DNA of 64,000 nucleotides from Caulobacteraceae bacterium (lineage in GTDB: Bacteria > Pseudomonadota > Alphaproteobacteria > Caulobacterales > Caulobacteraceae): the NCBI GenBank assembly GCA_947441065.1, contig CANESI010000006.1, positions 29,253 to 93,252 on the forward strand, written 5' to 3'. The translations under genes were made by a program, and so were the position numbers. The notes beneath the pieces were generated by a model that ran no database searches, was not told the origin of the DNA, and saw only the letters and a program-made list of their open reading frames with translations. Below, piece after piece: positions 17,521 through 25,961 of the stretch. Position 1 is the stretch's first letter. Each line of letters starts with the position of its first letter.

Positions 17521-17974
17521 ACCCAAAAGCTTCGCCGAAATGTCCGGCCTAGAGCAGCTGCAAACCGCCTTCCAAAGCGGCGGACCCAGGCGAGGCATCG
17601 GCGCGACACTGGGCTTCACCGCCGTCTCGGTCGAAGAGGGCAAGGTCGTGTTCGGCGGCACCCCAACAGAGGACGTCTATAATCCTATCGGCACGGTCCA
17701 TGGCGGCTATGCGGCAACCATGCTCGATTCCGCGCTCGCCTGCGCCGTTCATTCCAAGCTCAAGCCCGGCCAAGGCTATACGACGCTGGAGCTCAAGGTC
17801 AGCTATCACAAGGCCATGACCGCCAAGACCGGCCCGATCACTGCCGAGGGTATCGTCATCACCATGGGCCGCCGCGCCGCCTTTGCCGAGGGCAAGGTGA
17901 CGGACGCGGCTGGGAACCTCTATGCCAGCGCAACCTCCAGCCTGCTGATTTTCGACCTGCCGACAAAGGCCTAA
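17510..17974 (+). CDS. PaaI-family hot-dog thioesterase
   Basis: The 154-residue hot-dog-fold protein has the PaaI signature NPIGTVHGGYAATMLDSA, with the catalytic acid in the helix (LDSA), and a C-terminal GRRAAFAEGKVTDAAGNLYA strand pair. The family hydrolyses acyl-CoA or aryl-CoA thioesters. ATG 17510 overlaps the TetR stop by 11 bases; an earlier in-frame start exists but lies inside the TetR coding region without conservation. It probably serves to release CoA under control of the TetR neighbour. The substrate is unknown. Confidence 0.87.
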   Translation: MTTEPKSFAEMSGLEQLQTAFQSGGPRRGIGATLGFTAVSVEEGKVVFGGTPTEDVYNPIGTVHGGYAATMLDSALACAVHSKLKPGQGYTTLELKVSYHKAMTAKTGPITAEGIVITMGRRAAFAEGKVTDAAGNLYASATSSLLIFDLPTKA

Positions 17975-18042
17975 GGTCGAGCGCAAAGCTGCTATAGAGA
18001 CGGTCTGACCGTCCCTTACTGCCTGCAGGTATAGCCCGTCCC

Positions 18043-20499
18043 ATGGAGCGCCCCGCGCCGTCTTTGCCCCCGACCCTGCCAAGCCCGTTTCTTGACTGGT
18101 TTGCGTCCAAGGGCTGGGCGGCGCGCGACCATCAGATCGCGATGGTGCAGAGGGCAAAGGCCGGCCGCCATGTGCTGCTCATCGCCCCGACCGGCGGCGG
18201 CAAGACCTTGGCCGGCTTCCTGCCCAGCCTGATTGACCTGAGCCAAACCCCGGCCTCCGAAAGGCCTGAGGGCATCCACACCCTCTATATTTCGCCGCTC
18301 AAGGCCTTGGCCGTAGATGTGGCGCGTAACCTCATGGCCCCGATTGAGGAGATGGGTCTGCCCATCCGCGTCGAATCGCGTACGGGCGATACCAACCTGT
18401 CCAAGCGTCAGAGGCAAAAGGCCAATCCGCCGGACATCTTGCTGACCACCCCCGAACAGCTCGCCCTGTTCTGCGCTTGGGACGGGGCGAGGGCCTATTT
18501 TGCCAACCTCAAGACCGTGATCATCGACGAGGTCCATGCCTTGCACGGCTCCAAACGCGGCGACCTGCTTTGCCTTGGCTTGGCCCGGCTGCAAAGTTTT
18601 GCCCCCGCCATGCGCCGGGTCGGTCTGTCGGCGACGGTGGAAGACCCAGACCGCTTGCGCCGCTGGATTGCGCCAAGGCCCGAGGTCGCCGATCTGGTGC
18701 TGGGCACGCCCGGTGCCCCGCCGCGCATCGAGGTTCTGCTCTCCGATCAGCGGGTGCCTTGGGCCGGTCACAGCGCTCAGCACGCTATGGCCGAGGTCTA
18801 TGAGACCCTGAAAACCGCGCGAACGGCCCTCGTCTTCGTCAATACCCGCTGGCAGTCAGAATTTGCCTTTCAAGAGCTTTGGCGGCTGAACGAAGACAAT
18901 CTTCCCATCGCCCTGCACCACGGCGCTCTGGCCCCCGAGCAGAGGCGCAAGGTCGAGGCGGCCATGGCCAGAGGAGAACTGCGGGCTGTGGTCTGCACCT
19001 CCACGCTGGATCTGGGCATAGACTGGGGAGCCGTCGATCTGGTCATTCAACTGGCCGCGCCCAAGGGCTCGTCCCGATTGGTTCAGAGGATTGGCCGCTC
19101 AAACCACAGGCTGGATGAGCCCTCGCGCGCCCTGCTGGTTCCGGCCAACCGATTTGAGATGCTGGAATGTCAGGCCGCCCTCGAGGCGGTAGCGGCAGGA
19201 GCCCTTGATGGAGATCCGCCCCGTACCGGCGCCCTCGATGTGTTGGCGCAACATCTGATGGGGGCCTGCTGCGGTGAGGCCCTGTCGAGCGAGGCCCTGT
19301 TTGCCGAGGCAAGGTCGGCTGCGCCTTACGAGGACATGAGCCAGCAGGATTTCGATGATGTCCTGTCCTTCGTGTCGAACGGCGGCTATGCCCTTCGCAC
19401 CTATGACCAGTTTCGCCGCATCGTGACCGGTCAGGACGGACTTTGGCGCGTGCGTAATCCGCAAACGGCCCAGCGGCACCGGCTCAATGTCGGCGCCATT
19501 GTGGCAGGCGCAACCTTGAACATCCGCGTTTCGTCCGGTCGCCACGGCAGCGCGCGAAAGATCGGTGAGGCCGAGGAATGGTATTTTGAACAACTGACCC
19601 CCGGCGACACTTTCCTGTTTGGCGGTGAGGTCTGGCGCTTTGAAGGGGTCAGCGGCATGGATGCCCGCGTCACCCGCTCTGCCGACAAGGAACCGAAAAT
19701 CCCCAGTTGGGGCGGCACCAAGTTCTCCATGTCTACCCATCTGGCCGAGCGCGTCCGGGATATGATCATGGACCGCGACCACTGGCAGCAGCTTCCCGGC
19801 GATGTGCAAGATTGGCTTGGGGCGCAGGCGGCCCATTCGGCCATTCCCGCCGCCGATGGGCTTCTGGTCGAAACCTTCCCGCGCGGCGGCAAGCACTATC
19901 TGGTCTGCTATCCCTTTGAGGGTCGGCTGGCCCATACCACCTTGGCCATGTTGCTGACCCGGCGGCTGGACCGACTGGGCGTCGCGCCTCTGGGCTTTGT
20001 CTGTAACGACTATGTCCTCTGTATCTGGGCCATGAAGCCGATGGATGGTCTGGACCTTGATGGGCTGTTTCAACAGGACATGCTGGGGGACGATCTCGAA
20101 GCTTGGCTGGATGAGAGTGTGATGCTCAAGCGCATGTTCCGCCACTGCGCCCTGATCTCCGGCCTGATCGAGCGGCGGTTTGCGGGGGCGGAGAAGTCGG
20201 GTCGTCAAGTGACCTTCTCCAGCGACCTGATCTATGACGTGCTACGCAAGCATCAGCCCGACCATCTGTTGCTGCGATGCGCGCGCGCCGATGCGGCTGT
20301 GGGGATGCTCGATATTCGCAGGCTGGGCGATTTCTTGCAGCGGATCGTTGGAAAGGTCCGGGGGATCAGCCTGCCCAAGGTCTCGCCCTTTGCCGTGCCC
20401 GTGATGATGGAGATTGGCCGCGAGGCCATTGCCGGTGCCGCGCAAGAGGCCATTCTAGAAGCCGCCGCATTTGACCTTATCAGTGAGGCCCTCTCGTGA
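18043..20499 (+). CDS. Lhr-type DEXH helicase, ligase-associated DNA damage response family
   Basis: The 818-residue superfamily-2 helicase has Walker A APTGGGKT (about residue 50), motif II IIDEVH (about 164), motif III GLSAT (about 195) and motif VI QRIGRSNHR (about 350), followed by the winged-helix and DUF1998-like C-terminal parts of the Lhr core. It is much shorter than E. coli Lhr and matches the form that sits with an ATP-dependent ligase, a metallo-beta-lactamase exonuclease and PdeM. Its stop overlaps the PdeM start (GTGA), so the two are coupled. No ligase or exonuclease gene lies in this window. The role is DNA repair by family knowledge. Confidence 0.9.
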   Translation: MERPAPSLPPTLPSPFLDWFASKGWAARDHQIAMVQRAKAGRHVLLIAPTGGGKTLAGFLPSLIDLSQTPASERPEGIHTLYISPLKALAVDVARNLMAPIEEMGLPIRVESRTGDTNLSKRQRQKANPPDILLTTPEQLALFCAWDGARAYFANLKTVIIDEVHALHGSKRGDLLCLGLARLQSFAPAMRRVGLSATVEDPDRLRRWIAPRPEVADLVLGTPGAPPRIEVLLSDQRVPWAGHSAQHAMAEVYETLKTARTALVFVNTRWQSEFAFQELWRLNEDNLPIALHHGALAPEQRRKVEAAMARGELRAVVCTSTLDLGIDWGAVDLVIQLAAPKGSSRLVQRIGRSNHRLDEPSRALLVPANRFEMLECQAALEAVAAGALDGDPPRTGALDVLAQHLMGACCGEALSSEALFAEARSAAPYEDMSQQDFDDVLSFVSNGGYALRTYDQFRRIVTGQDGLWRVRNPQTAQRHRLNVGAIVAGATLNIRVSSGRHGSARKIGEAEEWYFEQLTPGDTFLFGGEVWRFEGVSGMDARVTRSADKEPKIPSWGGTKFSMSTHLAERVRDMIMDRDHWQQLPGDVQDWLGAQAAHSAIPAADGLLVETFPRGGKHYLVCYPFEGRLAHTTLAMLLTRRLDRLGVAPLGFVCNDYVLCIWAMKPMDGLDLDGLFQQDMLGDDLEAWLDESVMLKRMFRHCALISGLIERRFAGAEKSGRQVTFSSDLIYDVLRKHQPDHLLLRCARADAAVGMLDIRRLGDFLQRIVGKVRGISLPKVSPFAVPVMMEIGREAIAGAAQEAILEAAAFDLISEALS

Positions 20500-21215
20500 C
20501 GGCGCCCACCAACCCTCCTGTCCGTTTGCCCTGCGGATCGATCCGGCTGAGGGTCAATGGAGAGGCGGTGACCTTACGTCCCTCCGGCGCCCTTTGGCTA
20601 GAACAGCATCAAACCTTGGTGGTGGCAGATCTGCACCTCGAAAAGGGGTCGGCCTATGCCGCACGCGGCCAGATGCTGCCGCCCTATGACACGGCTGAGA
20701 CCTTGCGCCGTCTTACCCAAGAGGTCACCGCCCTAGGGCCGGGGCGACTGATCCTGCTGGGGGATAGTCTGCATGATGGTCAGGCCGAGGCGCGGCTTGC
20801 CCCGGCCGATGTCGACCAGATTGATCGCCTTGCTCAGGGGTTGGAGTTGCTGTGGGTCATCGGCAACCATGACGCCGACGGCCCCCGCCATCTTCCGGGC
20901 CAGACCATGGATGAGATCCATATCAATCCGTTAATCTTGCGCCACGAACCCTTGCCCGCACCGCAGCCGGGCGAGGTGGCCGGACACCTGCATCCCTGCG
21001 CCAAGGTGGCGGGGAAAGGCCGCAGCGTCAGGCGGCGCTGTTTTGCGACCGATGGCCAAAGACTGATCTTACCGGCCTTCGGGGCCTATGCCGGGGGATT
21101 GAATCTGCGCGACTCCGCCTTCAGCCCGCTCTTTGCCAAGCCCCCGATAGCGGCGGCCTTGGGCAAGGATCAGGTCCACCTGATCGGCTGGAACCAGTTG
21201 GTCGCGGATCGATAG
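20496..21215 (+). CDS. pdeM: Ligase-associated metallophosphoesterase PdeM
   Basis: The 239-residue calcineurin-like phosphoesterase has the metal-binding motifs DLHLEKG, LLGDSLHD, IGNHDADG and AGHLHP in order. It belongs to the PdeM group that accompanies Lhr-type helicases in DNA-damage loci. GTG 20496 overlaps the helicase stop by 4 bases. The spacing implies obligatory co-expression and probably a shared complex or pathway acting on DNA ends. It ends 3 bases before the convergent DUF3429 gene. Confidence 0.88.
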   Translation: MTAPTNPPVRLPCGSIRLRVNGEAVTLRPSGALWLEQHQTLVVADLHLEKGSAYAARGQMLPPYDTAETLRRLTQEVTALGPGRLILLGDSLHDGQAEARLAPADVDQIDRLAQGLELLWVIGNHDADGPRHLPGQTMDEIHINPLILRHEPLPAPQPGEVAGHLHPCAKVAGKGRSVRRRCFATDGQRLILPAFGAYAGGLNLRDSAFSPLFAKPPIAAALGKDQVHLIGWNQLVADR

Positions 21216-21218
21216 GGC

Positions 21219-21671
21219 TTAGACCCGCAGAGACTGCTCAAAAACAAAGGCCATCGAAACCCCGGCGACCACCGTCAAGGTTGTCCGCAGGGGCGCGTAC
21301 CAATGGGGGGTCTCGGCGGATCCCGTATCCCAAAGCCATTGGGCGAGATAGACCGCGATCAGGCCGCCCAGTTGCCAAGAGAGGGGCACCCAGATCGCAC
21401 CAAGCAAAAGGCCCCAAGCGGCCAAGCTGGGCAAAACCGCTAGGGTGAGGATCCTACCACGGGGTGGATAGTGACGGACGCACTCCATCCCCCAACGCGC
21501 GCCCCCCAAGAACGACAGGATGACGGCGGAATAGGTCAGCATGGCCAAGCTCATAGGACCATGTAGATTTGCAGGTCCCGCGCAATATCCCACTGCCGTG
21601 CCAATGAAGGGCAAGGTACCGCCAAGGCCTAGGACCCAGGCCGCTATGGCCGGTTTTTCTCTTGCGGGCAT
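21219..21671 (-). CDS. DUF3429 integral membrane protein
   Basis: The 150-residue protein has about four or five hydrophobic helices and the characteristic SFLGGARWGME segment near residue 54-63, which identifies DUF3429. The function of the family is not established. It is the last gene of a membrane-protein operon, 6 bases after the TIGR02186 gene. Function could relate to its transporter neighbour, but nothing in the sequence proves that. Confidence 0.8.
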   Translation of the reverse strand: MPAREKPAIAAWVLGLGGTLPFIGTAVGYCAGPANLHGPMSLAMLTYSAVILSFLGGARWGMECVRHYPPRGRILTLAVLPSLAAWGLLLGAIWVPLSWQLGGLIAVYLAQWLWDTGSAETPHWYAPLRTTLTVVAGVSMAFVFEQSLRV

Positions 21672-21677
21672 GAGGAC

Positions 21678-22445
21678 TTAACTCCTGCGGAAGATCACAG
21701 AGGCACCATAGCCGCTGGCGATGGCAAGAAAAACCGCTAAAAATCCATAGGCCCAAGGGCGCTGATGGGCGAACAGATAGATGGTGCGCTCAATCCCGAC
21801 CTTGCGGACCTCTAGGGTGCGTTGGCGGACCTGAACCTCGCGGCCCTCTTGGAACAGATGGATCTCGGCCTGATAGCGACCAATCGGTGCGGCAGTCGGT
21901 AGGTTTATCTCAGCGCGGAACAGGCTCTTATCGACATAGGTTACGCCGCGCTCATTTTGATCATAGAGCCCGGCGGCATGCTTGATCCGCACCACGGCGC
22001 GCCGATAGTCCAGATAGTCACTGCCCAAACGGCTTACCACCAGATCCTTAACGCCAAAACGGGTTTCCACAGCCCCGTCGGCAGGGGTTTTGAAGGCCAG
22101 ATGATCGACCCCGATTGCCAGACGGCGAAGGGTGCCATAGTCGGCGATCTCGCTCAGCGGACGACTGCTCGCCACAGTATAGAAGCCCGGCGCGCCTTGG
22201 AACACGACCGGGCGGCTATTGAGCCATAGGCCAGCGACCTGAACCTTGCGGGCAATACGAACCGGCTGGTCGGGACCTCGAACCACGACCACCACATCGG
22301 CAGGCCGGTCGGTGCTGTTAAACACCGCGCCATAGAGCACGATCTTCTGACCCTTATAGTCCGAGGACACCTCGACCATGGTTGTGGTCAAGGCGGCGGA
22401 AACGCTGGCCGCAGAGACTGGCGGTGGGGGAAGATCAAACGCCAT
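21678..22445 (-). CDS. TIGR02186-family membrane-anchored protein
   Basis: The 255-residue protein starts at ATG 22445, which shares one base with the stop of the TSUP transporter gene. Most of it is a beta-rich extracytoplasmic domain (residues about 15-215). A C-terminal transmembrane helix (AYGFLAVFLAIASGYGASVIF, about 230-250) would anchor it. This family is commonly found beside TauE/SafE-like transporters in alphaproteobacteria, and an accessory role in export is a fair inference. A much longer ORF in the same frame runs upstream across the transporter gene but has no support. Confidence 0.8.
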   Translation of the reverse strand: MAFDLPPPPVSAASVSAALTTTMVEVSSDYKGQKIVLYGAVFNSTDRPADVVVVVRGPDQPVRIARKVQVAGLWLNSRPVVFQGAPGFYTVASSRPLSEIADYGTLRRLAIGVDHLAFKTPADGAVETRFGVKDLVVSRLGSDYLDYRRAVVRIKHAAGLYDQNERGVTYVDKSLFRAEINLPTAAPIGRYQAEIHLFQEGREVQVRQRTLEVRKVGIERTIYLFAHQRPWAYGFLAVFLAIASGYGASVIFRRS

Positions 22446-23368
22446 CAGCCCCCCGCTCCCGGGGCGAGCACAAAGGGATCGGCCGGGGTGACAAACACAC
22501 CCAGCCCCATCTGCAAGCCGACCAGCAAGACGATGACCGCGAGCACGACCCGCAGTTCTTCGGCGCGGAACCGGGCCGACGCCCTCGCCCCCAACTGCGC
22601 GCCAATCACGCCGCCAAACAGCAGCAAGGTCGCCAACATCAGATCCACGGTCTGGTTGCGCCCCGCCTGAAGGATGGTGACGAAGGAGGTGGTGATGATG
22701 ATCTGAAAGAGGCTGGTTCCCACCACGACCCCTGCAGGCATACGCAGCAGATAGACCATGGCAGGCACGAGCACGAAGCCGCCGCCCACCCCCATGACAG
22801 CCGACAGGATGCCGACAAAGACCCCGATCAGAACCGGGGGAATGATGCTGATATAGAGCCGCGAACGCGGGAACTTCATCTTTAGGGGCAGGCCATAGAG
22901 CCAAGCGGGCCGACGATCCTTTACGGCCTCAGGCGGCTCGCCTCGACGGCGGCGCAGCAGGGCACCCAGAGATTCAATCAGCATCAGGCCGCCAATGACG
23001 CCCAGAAAGATCAGATAGGATAGGGATACGACCAGATCGCCCTGCCCCATAAGGCGCAGCATCCGGAAAATCTCGACGCCAAGCAGGGACCCTACCGCAC
23101 CCCCTGCGGCCAAGACCGCGCCCATACGAAAGTCCACCGCGCGCTTTCGGCCATAGGCAAAGACGCTCGAGGCCGAGGAGGCCACAACGTGATTGGCTTG
23201 GCTGGCGACAGCCACGGCAGGGGGAATGCCCATAAAGACCAGGACGGGGGCCATCAGAAAGCCGCCGCCAATGCCAAACAGGCCGGAAATGAACCCCACG
23301 ACCATGCCCAGCCCGATCAATAGCGGCGCATTGACCGACACCTCGGCTATGGGCAGATAGACATCCAA
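22445..23368 (-). CDS. TSUP (TauE/SafE) family sulfite/anion transporter
   Basis: The 307-residue protein has about eight transmembrane helices. The two TSUP half-repeats are visible as FISGLFGIGGGFLMAPVL (about residue 26) and ILSAVMGVGGGFVLVPAMVYL (about 190). TSUP proteins move sulfite, sulfoacetate or related organic anions across the inner membrane. The gene leads a three-gene operon with TIGR02186 and DUF3429 partners, overlapping the next gene by one base. The substrate is not determined. Confidence 0.87.
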   Translation of the reverse strand: MDVYLPIAEVSVNAPLLIGLGMVVGFISGLFGIGGGFLMAPVLVFMGIPPAVAVASQANHVVASSASSVFAYGRKRAVDFRMGAVLAAGGAVGSLLGVEIFRMLRLMGQGDLVVSLSYLIFLGVIGGLMLIESLGALLRRRRGEPPEAVKDRRPAWLYGLPLKMKFPRSRLYISIIPPVLIGVFVGILSAVMGVGGGFVLVPAMVYLLRMPAGVVVGTSLFQIIITTSFVTILQAGRNQTVDLMLATLLLFGGVIGAQLGARASARFRAEELRVVLAVIVLLVGLQMGLGVFVTPADPFVLAPGAGG

Positions 23369-23465
23369 AGGGCCGGGCCTCGCTCACGCTTGACGGTCAG
23401 GTCGTACCGGAGTCTAGGCCAAGAAGGGCTTGAAGATCAATGTGTAACCGCCCGTTTGGTAGTTA

Positions 23466-25589
23466 TCAGGACCCAGCCCTAAAGGCCCGGGCCTGACGCT
23501 CAATTTCAGCCCGCCCACCAGACGGCACCTGAGCCTTGAGTGTGGCCACCTTCTTGAGGGCCTCTTGATCGCCCGTTTGCGCCGCAATCAGATACCAGCG
23601 ATAGGCCTCAGCGCTGTTGGCCGTGACGCCAAGCCCGGTCTCATAGAGCTGAGCCAGATTATACTGGCTGTCGAGCATGCCGCGCTCGGCGGCCCGGCGG
23701 AACCATTGGGCTGCAAGAACCGGGTTCTGAGCCCCACCTTGGCCATAATAGTGATAGAGCCCCATCCGGTGCATCGCCTCGACCACACCCGACCTTGCCG
23801 AACGTTCGGTCCAAAGGCGGGCCGTCGGCAGGTCCTTGGTTAGGCCCAGATCGCCAGTTTCAAACAGCTTTCCCAAGTCGTTTTGAGCCGGAGCATAGCC
23901 CTGTTCGGCAAGGCGCTTGAGCTTGGCCAAACCGGTGCCGTCCGTTGAGGACAGGCTCTTGAGCAGATTGGCATAGTCCCGCGAGGAGATGACAGACCTT
24001 GATTGGGTGACCGATTCAATCGGCGTACCGACATCATTTTGGGTCAAATCAGGGCTAAGGGCGGCAACGGCAGTGCGGGGTGCACGCGGCGTTGAGGGTT
24101 CTGCCGCTTGGACCATCTGGCTGGCATCGGGGATCGGTACAGCGGCTTTCCGTTCACCCTTGAGCGTGGTCATGATCGTCTGGAAGGCTTGAGCGGGAGA
24201 AAGATTTTGCTGGCCAGAGCCGAGGATCGCCAAACCGGCAATGGCGACCGCCACGGAGATAACCGCCAAGCTGGCGACGATGGCCTTACGAGGCACCACT
24301 TGCTTCTGCCGGCGGGTCGCACGGCCTTTGGAGGGCGCGCGCGCAAATAGAACGTCACCATCGCCTTGGATCACTGACAAAGGCGCGGCTCTCGCGGGCT
24401 GATAGGCCTCTGAGACAAGCTTTGGGTCTGGCTCGACCTCTTTCGCTTGGATTTCTGCAGGCACACCGATGATCTCGTCGGCCTGATCTTCTAAACGCTC
24501 ATCCTGCAGGCCGTTGATCTTTGCGGCCAGTTCAGCGGCAAGACCGCTAGAGAAGAAGCTTGCACCCTCATCCCCGTCGATTTCGCCGCCCTCGACGTCG
24601 TCCAGCGAAGGCTCAGGCAGACTTGACCCTGCACCAAGCTCCGCCCAAGAGGGCTCCAACTCACCCTCATCCATGGTCATGAACGGATTGATCAGAGTGG
24701 GTTCAAGAGGACGGGTTTCAGCCATGACCTTCTCAGGCGCGGGCTCAGGCTCAGGCTCAGCGTCAACCTCGACTTCAGCAAGTACAGGCGCAGGACCAAC
24801 AACCCGTTGATCCAGCTTGGTGCGGGCCTCTTCCAAAAGTCGGGCTGTGCGCTCTTCGCTCTGACGAATCCGTTCGGACAGATCCGTTGTGGCCTCAAAG
24901 GTGCGCTCAGCCATGCTGCTGGATAGAAGCGAAAACTCATCCTTGGCTTCTGTAATGGCTTGAGAAGAACGGCGCTCTGAACTGGCAATCCGTTCTGACA
25001 GCCGATCCGTAATCCGATTGATCTCAGCGCCCAGCCGCTCGAGCGAGTCGGACTGAACGATCTCGTAGCGCCCGAGCCTTTGATCCATCGCGCCGCCGAG
25101 GCGGGCCACTTCACCGCTTACCTGTTCAAGAGCGGCAGAAGACCGCCGCTCGGCCGACAGCACATGCCGGCCCATGGCCTCCAAGGCCTTGGCAAGCTGC
25201 GAGAAGCGGCGGTCTGTGCTGGACTTGAGGCTTTGGACCAGATCGCTGCGAACATCCTCGACCTGCTTGTGCAGATCGCGCGCGAGTGCCTCGAACCGAT
25301 GTTCAATCGTGTGACGCTCGCCCAATCCACCGGCCCCGGATTTGGCCAGCCGATCAATGGCCGCCTGCAGGCCTTGGATCGCTTCAGAGGTCGCGGCCTC
25401 GGTCCGATCCAAGCGCTCGTTCAGACGCGCCACGACAGCCTCAGCCAACTGGGCGGTTTGGGCGTCCTGCGCCTTTAGAGGTTTGGTTCGGTCATGGGCT
25501 GGCATCACCAAGCGAACAGCAGAACGCTCTGCTGTCTCTGGGAACTCGGGCTCTGGCCCCTCTACGCTCCAGGGTTCCCCCAAGGCCAT
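23466..25589 (-). CDS. PodJ-like coiled-coil / SEL1-repeat membrane protein
   Basis: The 707-residue protein begins MALGEPWSVEG, close to the conserved start of PodJ-like polarity factors, so ATG 25589 is preferred over an ORF start 24 codons earlier. Residues about 40-260 form a long predicted coiled coil. An acidic, proline-rich stretch follows to about 430, with a single transmembrane helix near 430-455. The C-terminal part holds SEL1 repeats (AQNDLGKLFETGDLG, AMHRMGLYHYYGQGG, SQYNLAQLYETGLG), which would be periplasmic. In Caulobacter PodJ localises polar organelle factors; the same job here is inference. Monocistronic. Confidence 0.85.
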   Translation of the reverse strand: MALGEPWSVEGPEPEFPETAERSAVRLVMPAHDRTKPLKAQDAQTAQLAEAVVARLNERLDRTEAATSEAIQGLQAAIDRLAKSGAGGLGERHTIEHRFEALARDLHKQVEDVRSDLVQSLKSSTDRRFSQLAKALEAMGRHVLSAERRSSAALEQVSGEVARLGGAMDQRLGRYEIVQSDSLERLGAEINRITDRLSERIASSERRSSQAITEAKDEFSLLSSSMAERTFEATTDLSERIRQSEERTARLLEEARTKLDQRVVGPAPVLAEVEVDAEPEPEPAPEKVMAETRPLEPTLINPFMTMDEGELEPSWAELGAGSSLPEPSLDDVEGGEIDGDEGASFFSSGLAAELAAKINGLQDERLEDQADEIIGVPAEIQAKEVEPDPKLVSEAYQPARAAPLSVIQGDGDVLFARAPSKGRATRRQKQVVPRKAIVASLAVISVAVAIAGLAILGSGQQNLSPAQAFQTIMTTLKGERKAAVPIPDASQMVQAAEPSTPRAPRTAVAALSPDLTQNDVGTPIESVTQSRSVISSRDYANLLKSLSSTDGTGLAKLKRLAEQGYAPAQNDLGKLFETGDLGLTKDLPTARLWTERSARSGVVEAMHRMGLYHYYGQGGAQNPVLAAQWFRRAAERGMLDSQYNLAQLYETGLGVTANSAEAYRWYLIAAQTGDQEALKKVATLKAQVPSGGRAEIERQARAFRAGS

Positions 25590-25748
25590 CCGATTCGGTC
25601 TCCACCTATTGGGCCCTAGGCTAACGCCGGTTTGATAGGGTGTAAACGAACCATTAACCACGGGAGGCGATTAATTAAACACAATTTTAAGGAGCCTATT
25701 GTCCGAGTAGCCCTTGCGCAGGGGTCATAGGATCGCCATTCAAGGCCT

Positions 25749-25961
25749 ATGGATCAGACGACCACCTTGGTGATTGGCGCAATCGCCGCTCTCTTGACCG
25801 CATTTTTTGGCTGGCGCGGGGCCCTGCCGCCGAACTTCGCTAAGGGGCCGAGGCTCATTCCCTATCGGTTCTTGATGCTATTAAGTGCTGCGGTCCTGTT
25901 GATGATGGTCGTCCATCTGGCCAACCTCCTCGGGATCCAGACCGGCAATGGCCAACGTTAA
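25749..25961 (+). CDS. Small two-helix membrane protein, unknown
   Basis: The 70-residue protein has two hydrophobic helices (about 8-20 and 42-62) around a GWRGALPPNFAKGPRLIPYR loop. I do not recognise a family, but the helix-loop-helix pattern and the basic loop are like small conserved alphaproteobacterial membrane proteins. Its stop overlaps the stop of the convergent lysyltransferase gene by three bases. A clear start at ATG 25749 lies in a gap of normal promoter size after the PodJ-like gene. Confidence 0.7.
   Translation: MDQTTTLVIGAIAALLTAFFGWRGALPPNFAKGPRLIPYRFLMLLSAAVLLMMVVHLANLLGIQTGNGQR

Noticed and set aside
21678-22904. Extended 408-residue version of the TIGR02186 protein
   Set aside because: The extra N-terminus overlaps the TSUP gene in another frame and is low-complexity; the coupled ATG at 22445 fits the family start.
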